Source of the DNA: Veillonella rogosae JCM 15642
Lineage (GTDB): Bacteria; Bacillota; Negativicutes; Veillonellales; Veillonellaceae
Assembly: GCF_002959775.1 (NCBI RefSeq)
Contig: NZ_PPCX01000010.1
Coordinates: 62,001-126,000 of the forward strand
Reading direction: 5' to 3'
Length of the DNA: 64,000 bases
Every line of letters begins with the position of its first letter. The first letter of the stretch is position 1. Under the pieces are notes generated by a model, which was not told where the DNA came from, made no database searches, and saw only the letters and a list, made by a program, of their open reading frames with translations. Shown in pieces: positions 37,878 to 47,492 of the stretch. Made by a program: the position numbers and the translations under genes.

Positions 37878-38654
37878 TCAGTCAATCCACTTAAAATGTT
37901 TACACGCATTATAAATGCCGTCCTTATCACAGTCTGTAGTAATATAGTCCGCTTTTGCTTTTAATTCAGGGCGCGCATTCCCCATGGCAATATTCAGCCA
38001 TTCAGGTCTAAACATGGATAAATCATTATAACCATCGCCAAATACAACAGCTTGATTTGGTTTCATCCCAAAGTGCTCAAGCATATTGCGAATACCTAAG
38101 GCCTTTTCCATTGGTTCATACAAAACACAGCCGTCGCCATAGCGAATCAGCTTGTGTGTCATATGTTCAATATCTTTCTCCTCTTCTTCCCCTTCTTTAA
38201 AGAATACATAAATCTTATAAAACTCCTCAACACTATGAAAGTCAAAATCAGGATCTACGTTGGTTTTAAATACATCCCAATTTGGATTCCACTCCAAGAT
38301 TTCCTTGTACGGTGTAATGCGGCCTAATTTATTGCGGTCCGTAACAGCCCAAGGAATATTATGAGACTCTAAGTACTCTAAATATTTAATACATGCATCG
38401 CGATCCATACCAATCATGGACACTAATTCATTATTGACGGTAATACTATGACCACCATCCGCTACAAAATCGGTAAGTCCTGCTTGTTCCGCAAAGCGTT
38501 TAGCATCTACTTGGATACGTCCCGTCGCTAAGGCTACGCGATGACCACGTCGCTTTAATTCATCCAAGCAGTATTGAGCACTGTCAGGAATTTTACCTTC
38601 AGGCCATACAGCTAGGGTGTTATCAATATCGAAAAAGAAAAACTTCTGCTCCAC
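37878..38654 (-). CDS. HAD-superfamily sugar-phosphate-type phosphatase (Cof/YbiV-like)
   Basis: A 258-residue cytoplasmic phosphatase of the Cof subfamily. Motif I is FFFDIDNTLAVW (nucleophile and acid Asp), motif II is ALATGR, and motif IV is FGDGYNDLSMF; a C2-type cap lies between residues about 80 and 185. The start is a GTG with a strong AGGAGGG ribosome site. It is followed by DUF1653 genes upstream in the same transcript direction (eight bases apart). The substrate cannot be read from the sequence. Confidence 0.9.
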   Translation of the reverse strand: MEQKFFFFDIDNTLAVWPEGKIPDSAQYCLDELKRRGHRVALATGRIQVDAKRFAEQAGLTDFVADGGHSITVNNELVSMIGMDRDACIKYLEYLESHNIPWAVTDRNKLGRITPYKEILEWNPNWDVFKTNVDPDFDFHSVEEFYKIYVFFKEGEEEEKDIEHMTHKLIRYGDGCVLYEPMEKALGIRNMLEHFGMKPNQAVVFGDGYNDLSMFRPEWLNIAMGNARPELKAKADYITTDCDKDGIYNACKHFKWID

Positions 38655-38662
38655 AGGCCCTC

Positions 38663-38899
38663 CTAGTCACGTCCACTCGTCAACTTAAATCGCTCTTTTT
38701 GCTCTACGTCAGGATATTTTTCCCGATCCACATCGCTAATAAACATCTCTAATGGACGTATGTACATATCGCGATCATCATAGAGCTTTTGATATACTAC
38801 AAATTTCTCACCCGTTTCCGAATGAGTTGCTACGTCTAATACGTAATAATACATACCCTTAAAATGGCGATACAAACCACCTTTTACAATATCACTCAT
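38663..38899 (-). CDS. DUF1653 protein
   Basis: A 78-residue protein of the DUF1653 family: GLYRHFKGMYYYVLDVATHS, VVYQKLYDDRDMYIRPLEMF and a C-terminal PRF-like segment (KERFKLTSG). The family is small, beta-rich and of unknown function. The ATG at 38899 follows AAAGAGG, so the upstream TTG at 38905 is not used. It lies eight bases upstream of the HAD phosphatase gene and forms an operon with it. Confidence 0.85.
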   Translation of the reverse strand: MSDIVKGGLYRHFKGMYYYVLDVATHSETGEKFVVYQKLYDDRDMYIRPLEMFISDVDREKYPDVEQKERFKLTSGRD

Positions 38900-39122
38900 G
38901 AACAACCTCTTTATATCAATCTAAAATAGTAGTTAATTTTACTAGACTTAATGTATCTATATATCCATTATCAACACATCATTACCTAACAATATGGATA
39001 AAATATATCCCCAAATTAATCATAAAACAATGAGTTACAAACTTAAAGGGATATTAAAAACGTAAAATACTCTTACTATTATTATATAACTATTAAAGGG
39101 TAAATTCACGATAATCTAGCAA

Positions 39123-40199
39123 TTAACATTCTATAGTTTCCATATAACGAATGGCCTCTGCCAACATGTCAGTAGTAATCTCGTACGGCGATACCACTAC
39201 ATCGCGAACAGATACGGCTTTCTCCACGATTTGTGGTATATAGGATTCATCGAGTCCCATTTGTGAAAGCTTCGTAGGCCAACCGATTTCACGATATATA
39301 GGCAACCAGCGGTTTAACTCGTCTAATTGTTTATCTACAATAAAGAGAATTAACAAACCATAAGCCACCATTTCACCGTGTAAATGATGCTTTTCTGTTT
39401 CTTCATTCGTAGCACAGCCATAGCAAATAGCATGTGCAATGATACTGTTATAATCGCCAGGCATACAGCCAGACACGATACCCGTCGTAAAGATTACGGT
39501 CATAACCATCAAATCAAAGGCTTCGCTACGATGTTTGTGCTCATTATCCTTATAGGCCTGTAAACCATGTTCCAAAATCGGTTCACTACACATGGAGGAT
39601 AAAACAAGACCTAATTGTGTATTGTACACTTGCTCACGATTACGTGCAGACATCAATGTTTCATAATGCTTGGCGATAGTGTCCCCCATGCCAGCCCATA
39701 AGTAACGGCTCGGTGCCTCTACTAAAATATCTGCATCAATAAAGCAATGTACGGGCGGATGATTTACAAAGGCAATGCCATCAAAATTATGATCTGCCGT
39801 ATATACGGCGGCTGCTTCAGATGTAGCCGCACAAGTAGATGCAATGGTAGGAATGGTAAAGAATGGTTTATCGTCTAGCTCTACAGCTACTACTTTCACC
39901 GTATCGATAGCCTTACCACCACCGACAGCAAAGAGAAAGTCTGCATCTTTCACAGAATCCATAGCAGCAATTTCCTTGCCTCGCGCGAAGGTACATTCAC
40001 CACCAAATGGAATAACATCTAATACGTTAATCCCCGCCTTATCTAGTACAGGCTGAATATGAGGCATAGCCTTAGATAGTGCTGTCTCACCACCTATGAT
40101 GGCTACTGTATGGCCGTATAATTTTGTAAATTGTGGAATGGCGTCAAATACATCGTGACCGCCAAAACTATAACTTGGTAAACAATGAGTGTTACGCAT
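39123..40199 (-). CDS. Iron-containing dehydrogenase, glycerol dehydrogenase-like
   Basis: A 358-residue NAD-dependent enzyme of the GldA branch of the iron/zinc alcohol dehydrogenase family. The nucleotide site is AVGGGKAIDTVK, the substrate region is TIPTIASTCAATSEAAAVY, and the metal ligands are visible as GMGD, SIIAHAICYG and HHLHGEMVAYG. The C-terminus is rich in residues of the family type. It could oxidise glycerol or a related polyol, or act on a keto-aldehyde; the substrate is open. Single-gene unit; the ATG follows AAGGAG. Confidence 0.85.
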   Translation of the reverse strand: MRNTHCLPSYSFGGHDVFDAIPQFTKLYGHTVAIIGGETALSKAMPHIQPVLDKAGINVLDVIPFGGECTFARGKEIAAMDSVKDADFLFAVGGGKAIDTVKVVAVELDDKPFFTIPTIASTCAATSEAAAVYTADHNFDGIAFVNHPPVHCFIDADILVEAPSRYLWAGMGDTIAKHYETLMSARNREQVYNTQLGLVLSSMCSEPILEHGLQAYKDNEHKHRSEAFDLMVMTVIFTTGIVSGCMPGDYNSIIAHAICYGCATNEETEKHHLHGEMVAYGLLILFIVDKQLDELNRWLPIYREIGWPTKLSQMGLDESYIPQIVEKAVSVRDVVVSPYEITTDMLAEAIRYMETIEC

Positions 40200-40281
40200 A
40201 AAAATCTCCTTTATATACTATATATGTATTATAGAAACTCCTACCTATAAAAGCAATTTCATATGACAACTTTTATGCCGC

Positions 40282-40327
40282 AAAAAAGGTTCTATACTTT
40301 CAAAAAAGATGAAAGCATAGAACCTTT
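40282..40327 (-). terminator. Terminator of brnQ
   Basis: A long imperfect stem: AAAGGTTCTAT-a-CTTTC pairs with GAAAG-c-ATAGAACCTTT, loop of nine bases, with six A residues on the plus strand giving the T-run of the minus-strand transcript. Confidence 0.85.
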
Positions 40328-40334
40328 AATGTTA

Positions 40335-41666
40335 TTATTTATTTTCGGACACAAGACCTTTATGGATAAGACCTACAACGAAGCCTAATACCGCAAAGCT
40401 CACCCAGCCCATGCCAGCAGCCTGGAATGGAATGTATTGAGTAAAGAGCTGTTCCAATGTAGCAGGTGCAATACCTGCCGTTTCAAGACCAGTCATAAGA
40501 GCAGAAATCATTGTGAAAGCCATTGTCCATGCGTATACGCAACGACGACCACCGAACACATTGTGAAAAAGTGCCAACAAGATGATTACAATCGTTAACG
40601 GATACAAGAGCATCAACACTGGAATCGCTGCACTGATGATTGTTTTCAAACCGAACATGCTAAGACCAAATGCTGCTACGGAGAAGATTACTACATATAA
40701 TTTATAGCTAATCTTCGGTGTCAACTTGTGGAAGTACGTACCGCAAGAAGTGATAAGACCGATACTCGTAGACAAGCAAGCTAGAAGAACGATGATAGCC
40801 AAGATGATTTGACCGAAATCACCGAACAAGTAGTTAGCACTTACGGACAACACAGGAGCACCTGTATCAAACAAACCAAAGCGTTCAACACTAGTAGCAC
40901 CAATGTTAGCGATAAATACATAAACAATACCAAGAAGAGCTACTGCAATAGCGCCTACTTCCATTACGGTTTTTGTAATAACCGCACGAGATGTAGCACC
41001 GCTAAGACGAACAAAGTCAATTACAAGAATAGCAAATACTACGGAAGCCAACGCATCCATCGTATTATAACCGTCCAAGAAACCTTGCAACACAGCTGTA
41101 GGTGCATCACCATAAGTAGGTTGTGGCACTGCATAGCCGCCTAGCGGAGTTATAAAGGATTTGATAATTAACAACAGAATTACAAGTAGTAATGCTGGTG
41201 TCAAAATATTACCGATACGATTAACAAGCTTTTGTGGGCTAATGGATAACCACAAAGAAACACCAAAGAATAATGCCAAGAAAATTGGTTCCATATTCAT
41301 GCTTAAACCTTCTGTGAAAGGTTTAATTGCAATTTCATATGCTACAGTACCAGTACGTGGCGTCGCAAACATTGGACCAATACTCAAGTAAAGAGAAATT
41401 GTGTACAACAAGCCATAAATCGGATGAACACGGCTTGCAAGTTCTTCAACGTCTTTACAGGAGGAATAACCCATCGCTGCAACACCTAAAAGTGGAAGGC
41501 CTACACCTGTTAATACGAAGCCGAGCAAAGCCCAACCTACATTACTACCAGCTTGTTGACCTAAGGCCGCTGGGAAGATCAAATTCCCTGCCCCAAAGAA
41601 TAGGGCGAATAACATCATGCCTATGGCCAAATAGGCACGGGTCGACAAATTGTCGTTACCATTCAT
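40335..41666 (-). CDS. brnQ: Branched-chain amino acid:cation symporter
   Basis: A 443-residue membrane protein with about 12 hydrophobic segments, of the BrnQ/LIV-II family: AYLAIGMMLFALFFGAGNLI, FPAALGQQAG and GNILTPALLLVILLLIIKSF are typical. It imports leucine, isoleucine and valine with Na+ or H+. The ATG follows AAGGGGG. It is a single-gene unit with its own promoter and terminator. Confidence 0.93.
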   Translation of the reverse strand: MNGNDNLSTRAYLAIGMMLFALFFGAGNLIFPAALGQQAGSNVGWALLGFVLTGVGLPLLGVAAMGYSSCKDVEELASRVHPIYGLLYTISLYLSIGPMFATPRTGTVAYEIAIKPFTEGLSMNMEPIFLALFFGVSLWLSISPQKLVNRIGNILTPALLLVILLLIIKSFITPLGGYAVPQPTYGDAPTAVLQGFLDGYNTMDALASVVFAILVIDFVRLSGATSRAVITKTVMEVGAIAVALLGIVYVFIANIGATSVERFGLFDTGAPVLSVSANYLFGDFGQIILAIIVLLACLSTSIGLITSCGTYFHKLTPKISYKLYVVIFSVAAFGLSMFGLKTIISAAIPVLMLLYPLTIVIILLALFHNVFGGRRCVYAWTMAFTMISALMTGLETAGIAPATLEQLFTQYIPFQAAGMGWVSFAVLGFVVGLIHKGLVSENK

Positions 41667-41706
41667 AAATGTAACCCCCTTTAGGTTATATAAAAATAAT
41701 ATTACT

Positions 41707-41736
41707 ATTATAATCCAAAGGGGTTTAGGTATGCAA
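41707..41736 (-). promoter_or_regulatory. Candidate brnQ promoter
   Basis: On the minus strand TTGCAT (41736-41731), an 18-base spacer and TATAAT (41712-41707), followed by a leader of about 30 nt. The spacer contains CCCCTTTGG, which is almost repeated at the ribosome binding site as an inverted copy (41676-41685). Confidence 0.5.
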
Positions 41737-41797
41737 GAAAAATATTCTTACTATTCTATATCGGTATAGTGTCATTCCCATAAGTAAAGAGACTTAA

Positions 41798-43801
41798 CTA
41801 GGAAAGTTTTCTTATATCAACTTGTACATCATAAAAAGTACTGCCCCAACCTTGATCTGTAGGGCGATCTGCCATAAGTGCATTGATAGCGACTTCAGTG
41901 TCACTAGATTGTGATTGCCACCATACACCAAGAGTGACTAATGTGCCCTGTTGCACCTCATCATCATAATACGCTTTTATTTTTACGCTGCCACGGTTAT
42001 TATAAATTTCTACTTCATCACCATTAGCAATGTCATATAATTTTGCATCTTCAGGATGGATACGAAGCTTCATCAATTCTGGGTCATCAAAGTCTAACTC
42101 GCAAAAGCTTGAATCCAAAATGCGAATATCGTTACCATTGATAAGCCAGAACGGCGCATTATCACCATATGGCAACATATATCGAATGAGGGGCTCTACA
42201 TCGTGAGGATTATAAAGCTCAATTTTGCCAGATGGTGTTTTAAAGTCCATCTTATAATTTTCAGGCACAACCATCTCTACAGGTTCACCACTAAGAATCG
42301 TATCTTGGTCTTCTTTAGATATACGATTAGAGGTGCGCACAATTTGGTCTATCAGTTCTCGTTCGCTAAGATTAAAGAACTCATCTACCAATCCCATTCG
42401 CTTCGCTAATTCTGCAATGACTTGCCAATTGGAGCGAGATTCACCGATGGGATCAATCAATTTATAGCCCGTGCCAATCGTATAGTGACCATAAGAATTG
42501 TAAATATCATCATGCTCTACAGATGTTGTGGCAGGCAAAATAATATCAGCATACTTACAAGTATCCGTAAAGAAACGCTCATGTACCACAGTGAATAAGT
42601 CATCTCGCATTAAGCCTCTACGGACAACATTCTGGTCAGGCGCTGTGATAGCAGGATTTGAAGAGAAGATATATAAACTATGAACTTTAGTTCCTTCAGG
42701 ATTTGTAAGCATTTCACCAAGTTTAATCATGGGCATCAATCGTGTAGCTGGCGCATGGACATGAGCCTGTTGCATCACATCTTTACCGACGAATTTACTA
42801 CCACTAGCACTTGATAAGAGACCGCCACCAAGGTGCTGCCACGCTCCCACAACAGCCGGCAAAGCATTAATAGTACGACAAGTCATAGCGCCATTGCCGT
42901 AGCGAGACAACCCGCTACCAAGACGAATAAATGGAGCCTTAGCTTTAGCATAAGCATGAGCAAACTCAGTCATGCGCTTTACAGAAACACCACATATTTC
43001 AGACGCTTTCTCTGGGGTGAAGTCAATTAACGTTTGTTCTACCAGCTGATCATACCCTTGTACATGTTGATTAATAAATTCTAAATCTGCTAAGCCATCA
43101 CGATGAATGATATGAAGCATACCTAATGCTAGTGCTCCATCACTACCAGGTTTCACAATAAGCTGTTCATGAGCCTGACTAAAGGTATATGTTTTATGGG
43201 TATCAATAATCCAAACTTGAGCCCCATTCTTTTTAGCAATATTTACATCATGTAAGATATGAACGTCTGTAGCTGTTGCATTTATGCCCCATAACACAAT
43301 TAAATCACTATGCTGTGCCTCTTGCGGTTTAACAGCCAACGTATCACCATAAACAGAGCGAAAACCCGCTTGTTTCGCAGGCGAGCAAATGCCTCTATCT
43401 TGATCGGTAGCACCTATACGACGAAAGAAATAATCTGCTGCGGGGCTTTGAATAACCCCCATTGTTCCGGCGTAGGAATAACGTAAAATACTTTCACTAC
43501 CATAAGTATCTATAGTGTGCTTGAAATTATTTACTATTGTATCTAGCGCCTCATCCCAGCTAATACGTACATATTGGTCTTCACCAACACCTTTTTTACC
43601 AATGCGCTTCATAGGGTATTCTAAACGCAATGGGGAATGGATAACCTTTTCGTAGTGCACCATTTTAGGACATAATGTGCCACGGGTAAAAGCATGATCC
43701 TTATTACCGCGCACAGACACTACCTTATTATTTTCAACACTTACAATTAGCCCACATGCGTCTGGGCAATCATAGGGACAAACAGACTTATATTCTTTCA
43801 A
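41798..43801 (-). CDS. Molybdopterin-dependent oxidoreductase (DMSO-reductase family)
   Basis: A protein of about 667 residues. The N-terminus binds a 4Fe-4S cluster through Cys-X3-Cys-X3-Cys (VCPYDCPDACG) plus the later Cys in RGTLCPKM; the molybdopterin domains follow, with the residue expected to bind Mo near RGICSPAKQAG, and a C-terminal MopB domain (LVTLGVWWQSQSSD). There is no twin-arginine signal, so it acts in the cytoplasm. No partner subunit is adjacent, and substrate and electron partner are unknown. I prefer the TTG at 43801, which has GAGGTG nine bases upstream; the GTG at 43810 overlaps that site. Confidence 0.85.
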   Translation of the reverse strand: MKEYKSVCPYDCPDACGLIVSVENNKVVSVRGNKDHAFTRGTLCPKMVHYEKVIHSPLRLEYPMKRIGKKGVGEDQYVRISWDEALDTIVNNFKHTIDTYGSESILRYSYAGTMGVIQSPAADYFFRRIGATDQDRGICSPAKQAGFRSVYGDTLAVKPQEAQHSDLIVLWGINATATDVHILHDVNIAKKNGAQVWIIDTHKTYTFSQAHEQLIVKPGSDGALALGMLHIIHRDGLADLEFINQHVQGYDQLVEQTLIDFTPEKASEICGVSVKRMTEFAHAYAKAKAPFIRLGSGLSRYGNGAMTCRTINALPAVVGAWQHLGGGLLSSASGSKFVGKDVMQQAHVHAPATRLMPMIKLGEMLTNPEGTKVHSLYIFSSNPAITAPDQNVVRRGLMRDDLFTVVHERFFTDTCKYADIILPATTSVEHDDIYNSYGHYTIGTGYKLIDPIGESRSNWQVIAELAKRMGLVDEFFNLSERELIDQIVRTSNRISKEDQDTILSGEPVEMVVPENYKMDFKTPSGKIELYNPHDVEPLIRYMLPYGDNAPFWLINGNDIRILDSSFCELDFDDPELMKLRIHPEDAKLYDIANGDEVEIYNNRGSVKIKAYYDDEVQQGTLVTLGVWWQSQSSDTEVAINALMADRPTDQGWGSTFYDVQVDIRKLS

Positions 43802-44196
43802 GATAAGCACCTCGCTTATAAATCATATAAACTATAGGATAAACTATAGGATGTATATTTATATTATATTACAGTATGACTTGTATATGTGTAACCTTTT
43901 GCACACCTTTTAATTTTAAAAAAAAAGATGAAAGCGAAGGATTTTCTGTATATCAATACATTCAGTTATCACATTCAATTTATGACCTCATCAATTATTT
44001 TGATATATAGACCTTAACATTTCAAGTTTTATCGATATCTATCCATTATCATTCTTTCTAGAAAGCTGAACAGTTATACTAATAAGGCCTATAAAAATAC
44101 TATTAATCTATAAAAAAATCATGCAACAATGACTAAAAGTCATAACCATGTAGTTTAAGGTATAATCGGCTTTTTCACTTATACACTATAGAATAT

Positions 44197-44210
44197 GTGA
44201 TTAAAATCAC
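44197..44210 (+). promoter_or_regulatory. Candidate CRP/FNR-family operator
   Basis: GTGATT-aa-AATCAC is a perfect 6-2-6 palindrome; the extended TGTGATTAAAATCACC fits both the CRP consensus (TGTGA-N6-TCACA) and the FNR layout (TGAT-N4-ATCA). Its centre is about 88 bases before the predicted start of transcription, a distance used by activators of this family. Confidence 0.5.
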
Positions 44211-44255
44211 CCGTACGTATGCGTATTTAGTAATGTCATTCAGAGTGCAAAACTA

Positions 44256-44284
44256 TTCAATCTCACTAACTTCTGTGCTATACT
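44256..44284 (+). promoter_or_regulatory. Candidate promoter of the lactate/malate dehydrogenase gene
   Basis: TTCAAT (44256-44261), a 17-base spacer and TATACT (44279-44284). The weak -35 box would fit a promoter that needs an activator. Confidence 0.45.
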
Positions 44285-44398
44285 GACAGTGTCATTTGAG
44301 AGGATATAGAACTACCCTTAGAGTCATATTAATTTCATGATTCTTTTAGAATGTAGTTGCTATATCAGGTACATATTTTCTGAAAAGAGGTTTTAACG

Positions 44399-45538
44399 AT
44401 GGCAGACGCAAAAAACACTGTGTTATTCCCTTATGAAACACTAAAAAAATTGAGCATGGACGCTTTCCAAAAATTCGGTTTCTCCGAAAAAGAAGCTGAC
44501 ATCATCCAAGACGTACTTTTGACTTCCGACTTGTTCGGTATTCAAAGCCATGGTATGCAACGTATGGTTCGTTACCACAAAGGTATCACTAATGGCTTGA
44601 TCAAAATCGACGCAAAACCTGAAATCGTAAAAGAAACTCCAATCTCCGCAGTTATCGACGGTCATGATGGCATGGGCCAAATCTTGGGCCACATGGCTAT
44701 GGAAATGGCTATCGAAAAAGCTAAAAAATCCGGTGTTGGTATCGTATCCGTACGTAACTCCAACCACTATGGTATCGCTGGTTACTATGCTAAAATGGCA
44801 TCCGACCAAGGCTTAATCGGTTTCTCTTGTACAAACTCCGAAGCAATCATGGTTCCTACATACGCTCGTCAAGCTATGCTTGGTTCCAACCCTATCGCTT
44901 GGACTGTACCAGCAGATCCTGTTGACTTCTTCTTCGATTGCTCCACTACAGTAGTAACTCGTGGTAAACTTGAAATGTACAACAAAATGGGCAAAGCTAC
45001 TCCAGATGGCTGGGCTGTTAATAAAGACGGCGTTCCTTCCACTGATGCAGCTGAAGTATTGGGCAACATCTCCCGTCATGAAGGCGGCGGTATCCTTCCT
45101 TTAGGTGGTGCTACAGAAGTTCTTGGCGGCCACAAAGGTTATGGTAACGGCATGATTGCTGAATTATTCTCCTCCATCTTGTCTCAAGGCGGTACTTCCA
45201 ACAAATGTATGGTTGGTGGTAAATCCAACATCTGCCACGGCTTCATGGCTATCAACCCTGAATTCTTCGGCGACCCAGCTGAAATCAAAAAACACTTCTC
45301 CCAATTCTTACAAGAATTACGTGAAGCTCCTAAAGCTGCTGGTCAAGACCGCATCTACACTCATGGTGAAAAAGAACATGAATCCGTTGAAAAAGTTAAA
45401 GCTGAAGGCATCCCTGTACTTAACGGTACAATGCTTGAAGTTCAAGATCTTTGCAACGAATTAGGCCTTGACTTCAAATCCTACTTCGGCGATTATGTAC
45501 CAGAAGCTCCTGCTACAATGTTCAAAGGTAACTACTAA
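44399..45538 (+). CDS. Malate/lactate dehydrogenase of the LDH2/MDH2 family
   Basis: A 379-residue NAD(P)-dependent oxidoreductase of the Ldh2/YlbC-type fold, unrelated to classical lactate dehydrogenase. Conserved elements include SDLFGIQSHGMQRMVRY, VRNSNHYGIAGYYA, TPDGWAVNKDG and GGHKGYGNGM. It oxidises malate or lactate to the keto acid. Placed before lactate permease, it probably starts lactate catabolism, the main energy source of Veillonella (known physiology; the link to this gene is inference). Its codons are strongly biased, consistent with high expression. Own promoter, CRP/FNR-type site and terminator. Confidence 0.88.
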   Translation: MADAKNTVLFPYETLKKLSMDAFQKFGFSEKEADIIQDVLLTSDLFGIQSHGMQRMVRYHKGITNGLIKIDAKPEIVKETPISAVIDGHDGMGQILGHMAMEMAIEKAKKSGVGIVSVRNSNHYGIAGYYAKMASDQGLIGFSCTNSEAIMVPTYARQAMLGSNPIAWTVPADPVDFFFDCSTTVVTRGKLEMYNKMGKATPDGWAVNKDGVPSTDAAEVLGNISRHEGGGILPLGGATEVLGGHKGYGNGMIAELFSSILSQGGTSNKCMVGGKSNICHGFMAINPEFFGDPAEIKKHFSQFLQELREAPKAAGQDRIYTHGEKEHESVEKVKAEGIPVLNGTMLEVQDLCNELGLDFKSYFGDYVPEAPATMFKGNY

Positions 45539-45586
45539 TACCTGAACTTAGTAATGGCCCTAACAAGGACTTGTAGTTAGTACAGA

Positions 45587-45615
45587 AGGGGACATAAACA
45601 CTGTTTATGTCCCCT
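45587..45615 (+). terminator. Terminator of the lactate/malate dehydrogenase gene
   Basis: AGGGGACATAAA pairs with TTTATGTCCCCT around a five-base loop and is followed by CTCTCTTATATTT, 48 bases past the stop. The downstream run is T-rich but interrupted, so read-through into lctP is possible. Confidence 0.75.
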
Positions 45616-45627
45616 CTCTTATATTTC

Positions 45628-45650
45628 TAACCTCATAACTTATGAGGTTA
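45628..45650 (+). repeat. Perfect 23-bp palindrome upstream of lctP
   Basis: TAACCTCATAA-c-TTATGAGGTTA is a perfect palindrome with a one-base centre. It lies after the dehydrogenase terminator and about 70 bases upstream of the -35 box of lctP. The shape suits an operator for a dimeric regulator (GntR or LysR type); a short hairpin is the alternative. Confidence 0.6.
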
Positions 45651-45717
45651 AAAATTTTTAAGTACTATATCAATTTTTGCGATAAGTATATCTGTTGTTT
45701 TATTGTAACTTTACATT

Positions 45718-45746
45718 TTAACTGAACTTTTACAACTTAATATAAT
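45718..45746 (+). promoter_or_regulatory. Candidate lctP promoter
   Basis: TTAACT (45718-45723), a 17-base spacer and a perfect TATAAT (45741-45746), with a leader of about 80 nt. Confidence 0.5.
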
Positions 45747-45833
45747 AGCGATTTACTCATCAATTTATTTGATTAAACTACATCGTCCTGTTGAGCATAT
45801 ATTTTTGTTTTTCTTGAAAGGATGATCTTAGAA

Positions 45834-47471
45834 ATGAGTGCTATCACCGTTCTATTAGCGCTATCTCCAATCATTTGGTTGATCGTAGCGTTATCCATCT
45901 TGAAATTACCAGCATGGCAAGCAACAAGTGTTGCTGCAATCGGTTCTTTCATCATCGCTATTACAGCATTCCAATCTGACCCATTTATTATGGTCACTGG
46001 TGCCCTTGAAGGTGCCGCTTTGGCAATCTGGCCAATCCTATTAGTTATTACAGCTGCTATCTTTGTTTATAACTTGGTAGTATACACGAAAGCAATGGAA
46101 ACTATTAAAACAATGCTTTCTTCTGTAACATCTGATACTCGCGTACTTGCATTGTTACTTGCATGGGGCTTTGGTGCCTTCATGGAAGGTATGGCTGGCT
46201 TTGGTACTGCCGTTGCAATTCCTGCAGCTATGATGGTTGCCGTAGGTTTCGACCCACTTAAATCTATCATTGCATGTCTCGTTGCAAACTCCGTACCAAC
46301 TACATTCGGCTCTATCGGTATCCCAACTACTACATTGGCATCCTTGACAAGCCTTGATCCAAGCCACTTGGGTACATTCATTTCCGTACAATTATTCTTG
46401 CTTAACCTTATCGCTCCATTCTTCGTTGTTATGATCATCGGTGGCGGTATTAAAGCGTTAAAAGGTGTATTCCTTGTTACATTACTTTCTGGTTTAGCAT
46501 TAGCTGTTCCTGAAATCATAATCAATGCTGTAATGGGTCCTGAATTATCCGTAATTTCTGCATCCATCGTAATCATGGCAGTTATCATTGGTTGTGCAAA
46601 AATCATGCCTCCTAATGATCCTGAATACGCAGTTAAACAAACTGGTGAAGCTCCAAAAGTTTCCGGTGGTGAAGGTCTTGTAGCGGCTATGCCATTCATC
46701 TTGATCTTCGTATTATTGTTATTAACTTCTAAATTGTTCCCTGCAATTAATGGTCCACTTGCGTCCATTAAAACATCTGTACCTATTTACCAAGGTCCTG
46801 GTGCAAAACCTTACACATTCGTATGGATTGCAACTCCTGGTATCATGATTTTCATCGCTGGTATTGTTGGTGGTTTCATCCAAAAAGCAAAAGCTGGTGA
46901 AATCTTCGGTACATTAGGCAACACAGTTAAAAACTTGAAGTTCACATACCTTACAATCATCACAGTTGTTATGACAGCTAAATTGATGACATACTCTGGC
47001 ATGACTGCAGACATTGCGAAAGCAATGGTTGCTGGTACAGGTTCCTTGTACCCACTATTCGCTCCTATCGTAGGTGCGTTGGGTGCCTTCTTAACTGGTT
47101 CCGGTACAAACTCCAACGTATTGTTTGGTCCACTTCAAATCGCAGCAGCTCAAGGCTTAGATCCTACAAACTGGGAAGACCTTGGCTTCTGGTTAGCAGC
47201 TGTTAACTCTGGTGCAGCTGGTATCGGTAAAATGTTGTCTCCACAATCCATCGCGATTTCTATTGGTGCCGTAGGTCCTGCTTTGAAAGCATACCTCGAA
47301 AACCACAAAGAAGTTAGTGCTGATGAAGCTCATAAATTAGAGCATGAAATCGAAGCAAGCGTTATTATGAACACTGCATTCAAATACTTCATCGTATTCA
47401 TCGTAATGCATGGTTGCATCTCCTTCTTCGGTCAACATTTCATCCACCAAATCCATGCTATCTTCTTCTAA
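45834..47471 (+). CDS. lctP: L-lactate permease
   Basis: A 545-residue inner-membrane protein with about 12-14 hydrophobic segments, of the LctP/LldP family, which imports lactate (and glycolate) with protons. Family features include AWGFGAFMEGMAGFGTAVAI, SVPTTFGSIGIPTTTLAS and LTGSGTNSNVLFGPLQIAAA. The ATG at 45834 is chosen because AAAGGA stands upstream at about 11 bases; the ATG at 45822 lies on that site. It follows the LDH2-type dehydrogenase in the same direction but with its own promoter. Codon use is strongly biased. Confidence 0.95.
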   Translation: MSAITVLLALSPIIWLIVALSILKLPAWQATSVAAIGSFIIAITAFQSDPFIMVTGALEGAALAIWPILLVITAAIFVYNLVVYTKAMETIKTMLSSVTSDTRVLALLLAWGFGAFMEGMAGFGTAVAIPAAMMVAVGFDPLKSIIACLVANSVPTTFGSIGIPTTTLASLTSLDPSHLGTFISVQLFLLNLIAPFFVVMIIGGGIKALKGVFLVTLLSGLALAVPEIIINAVMGPELSVISASIVIMAVIIGCAKIMPPNDPEYAVKQTGEAPKVSGGEGLVAAMPFILIFVLLLLTSKLFPAINGPLASIKTSVPIYQGPGAKPYTFVWIATPGIMIFIAGIVGGFIQKAKAGEIFGTLGNTVKNLKFTYLTIITVVMTAKLMTYSGMTADIAKAMVAGTGSLYPLFAPIVGALGAFLTGSGTNSNVLFGPLQIAAAQGLDPTNWEDLGFWLAAVNSGAAGIGKMLSPQSIAISIGAVGPALKAYLENHKEVSADEAHKLEHEIEASVIMNTAFKYFIVFIVMHGCISFFGQHFIHQIHAIFF

Positions 47472-47492
47472 GATATTGCTAATAAGGTAAAC

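Larger units (their letters stand above)
43802..44398. other. Divergent intergenic region before the lactate/malate dehydrogenase
   Basis: About 600 bases. The half near the oxidoreductase is very AT-rich with homopolymer A-tracts (43918-43927) and shows no gene. The half near the dehydrogenase contains a CRP/FNR-type palindrome (44197-44210), a promoter (44256-44284) and a leader of about 107 nt. Confidence 0.65.

Noticed and set aside
41676-41730. Hairpin sequestering the brnQ ribosome site (AACCCC...GGGGTT)
   Set aside because: The upstream arm lies in the promoter spacer and is not transcribed from the proposed start.
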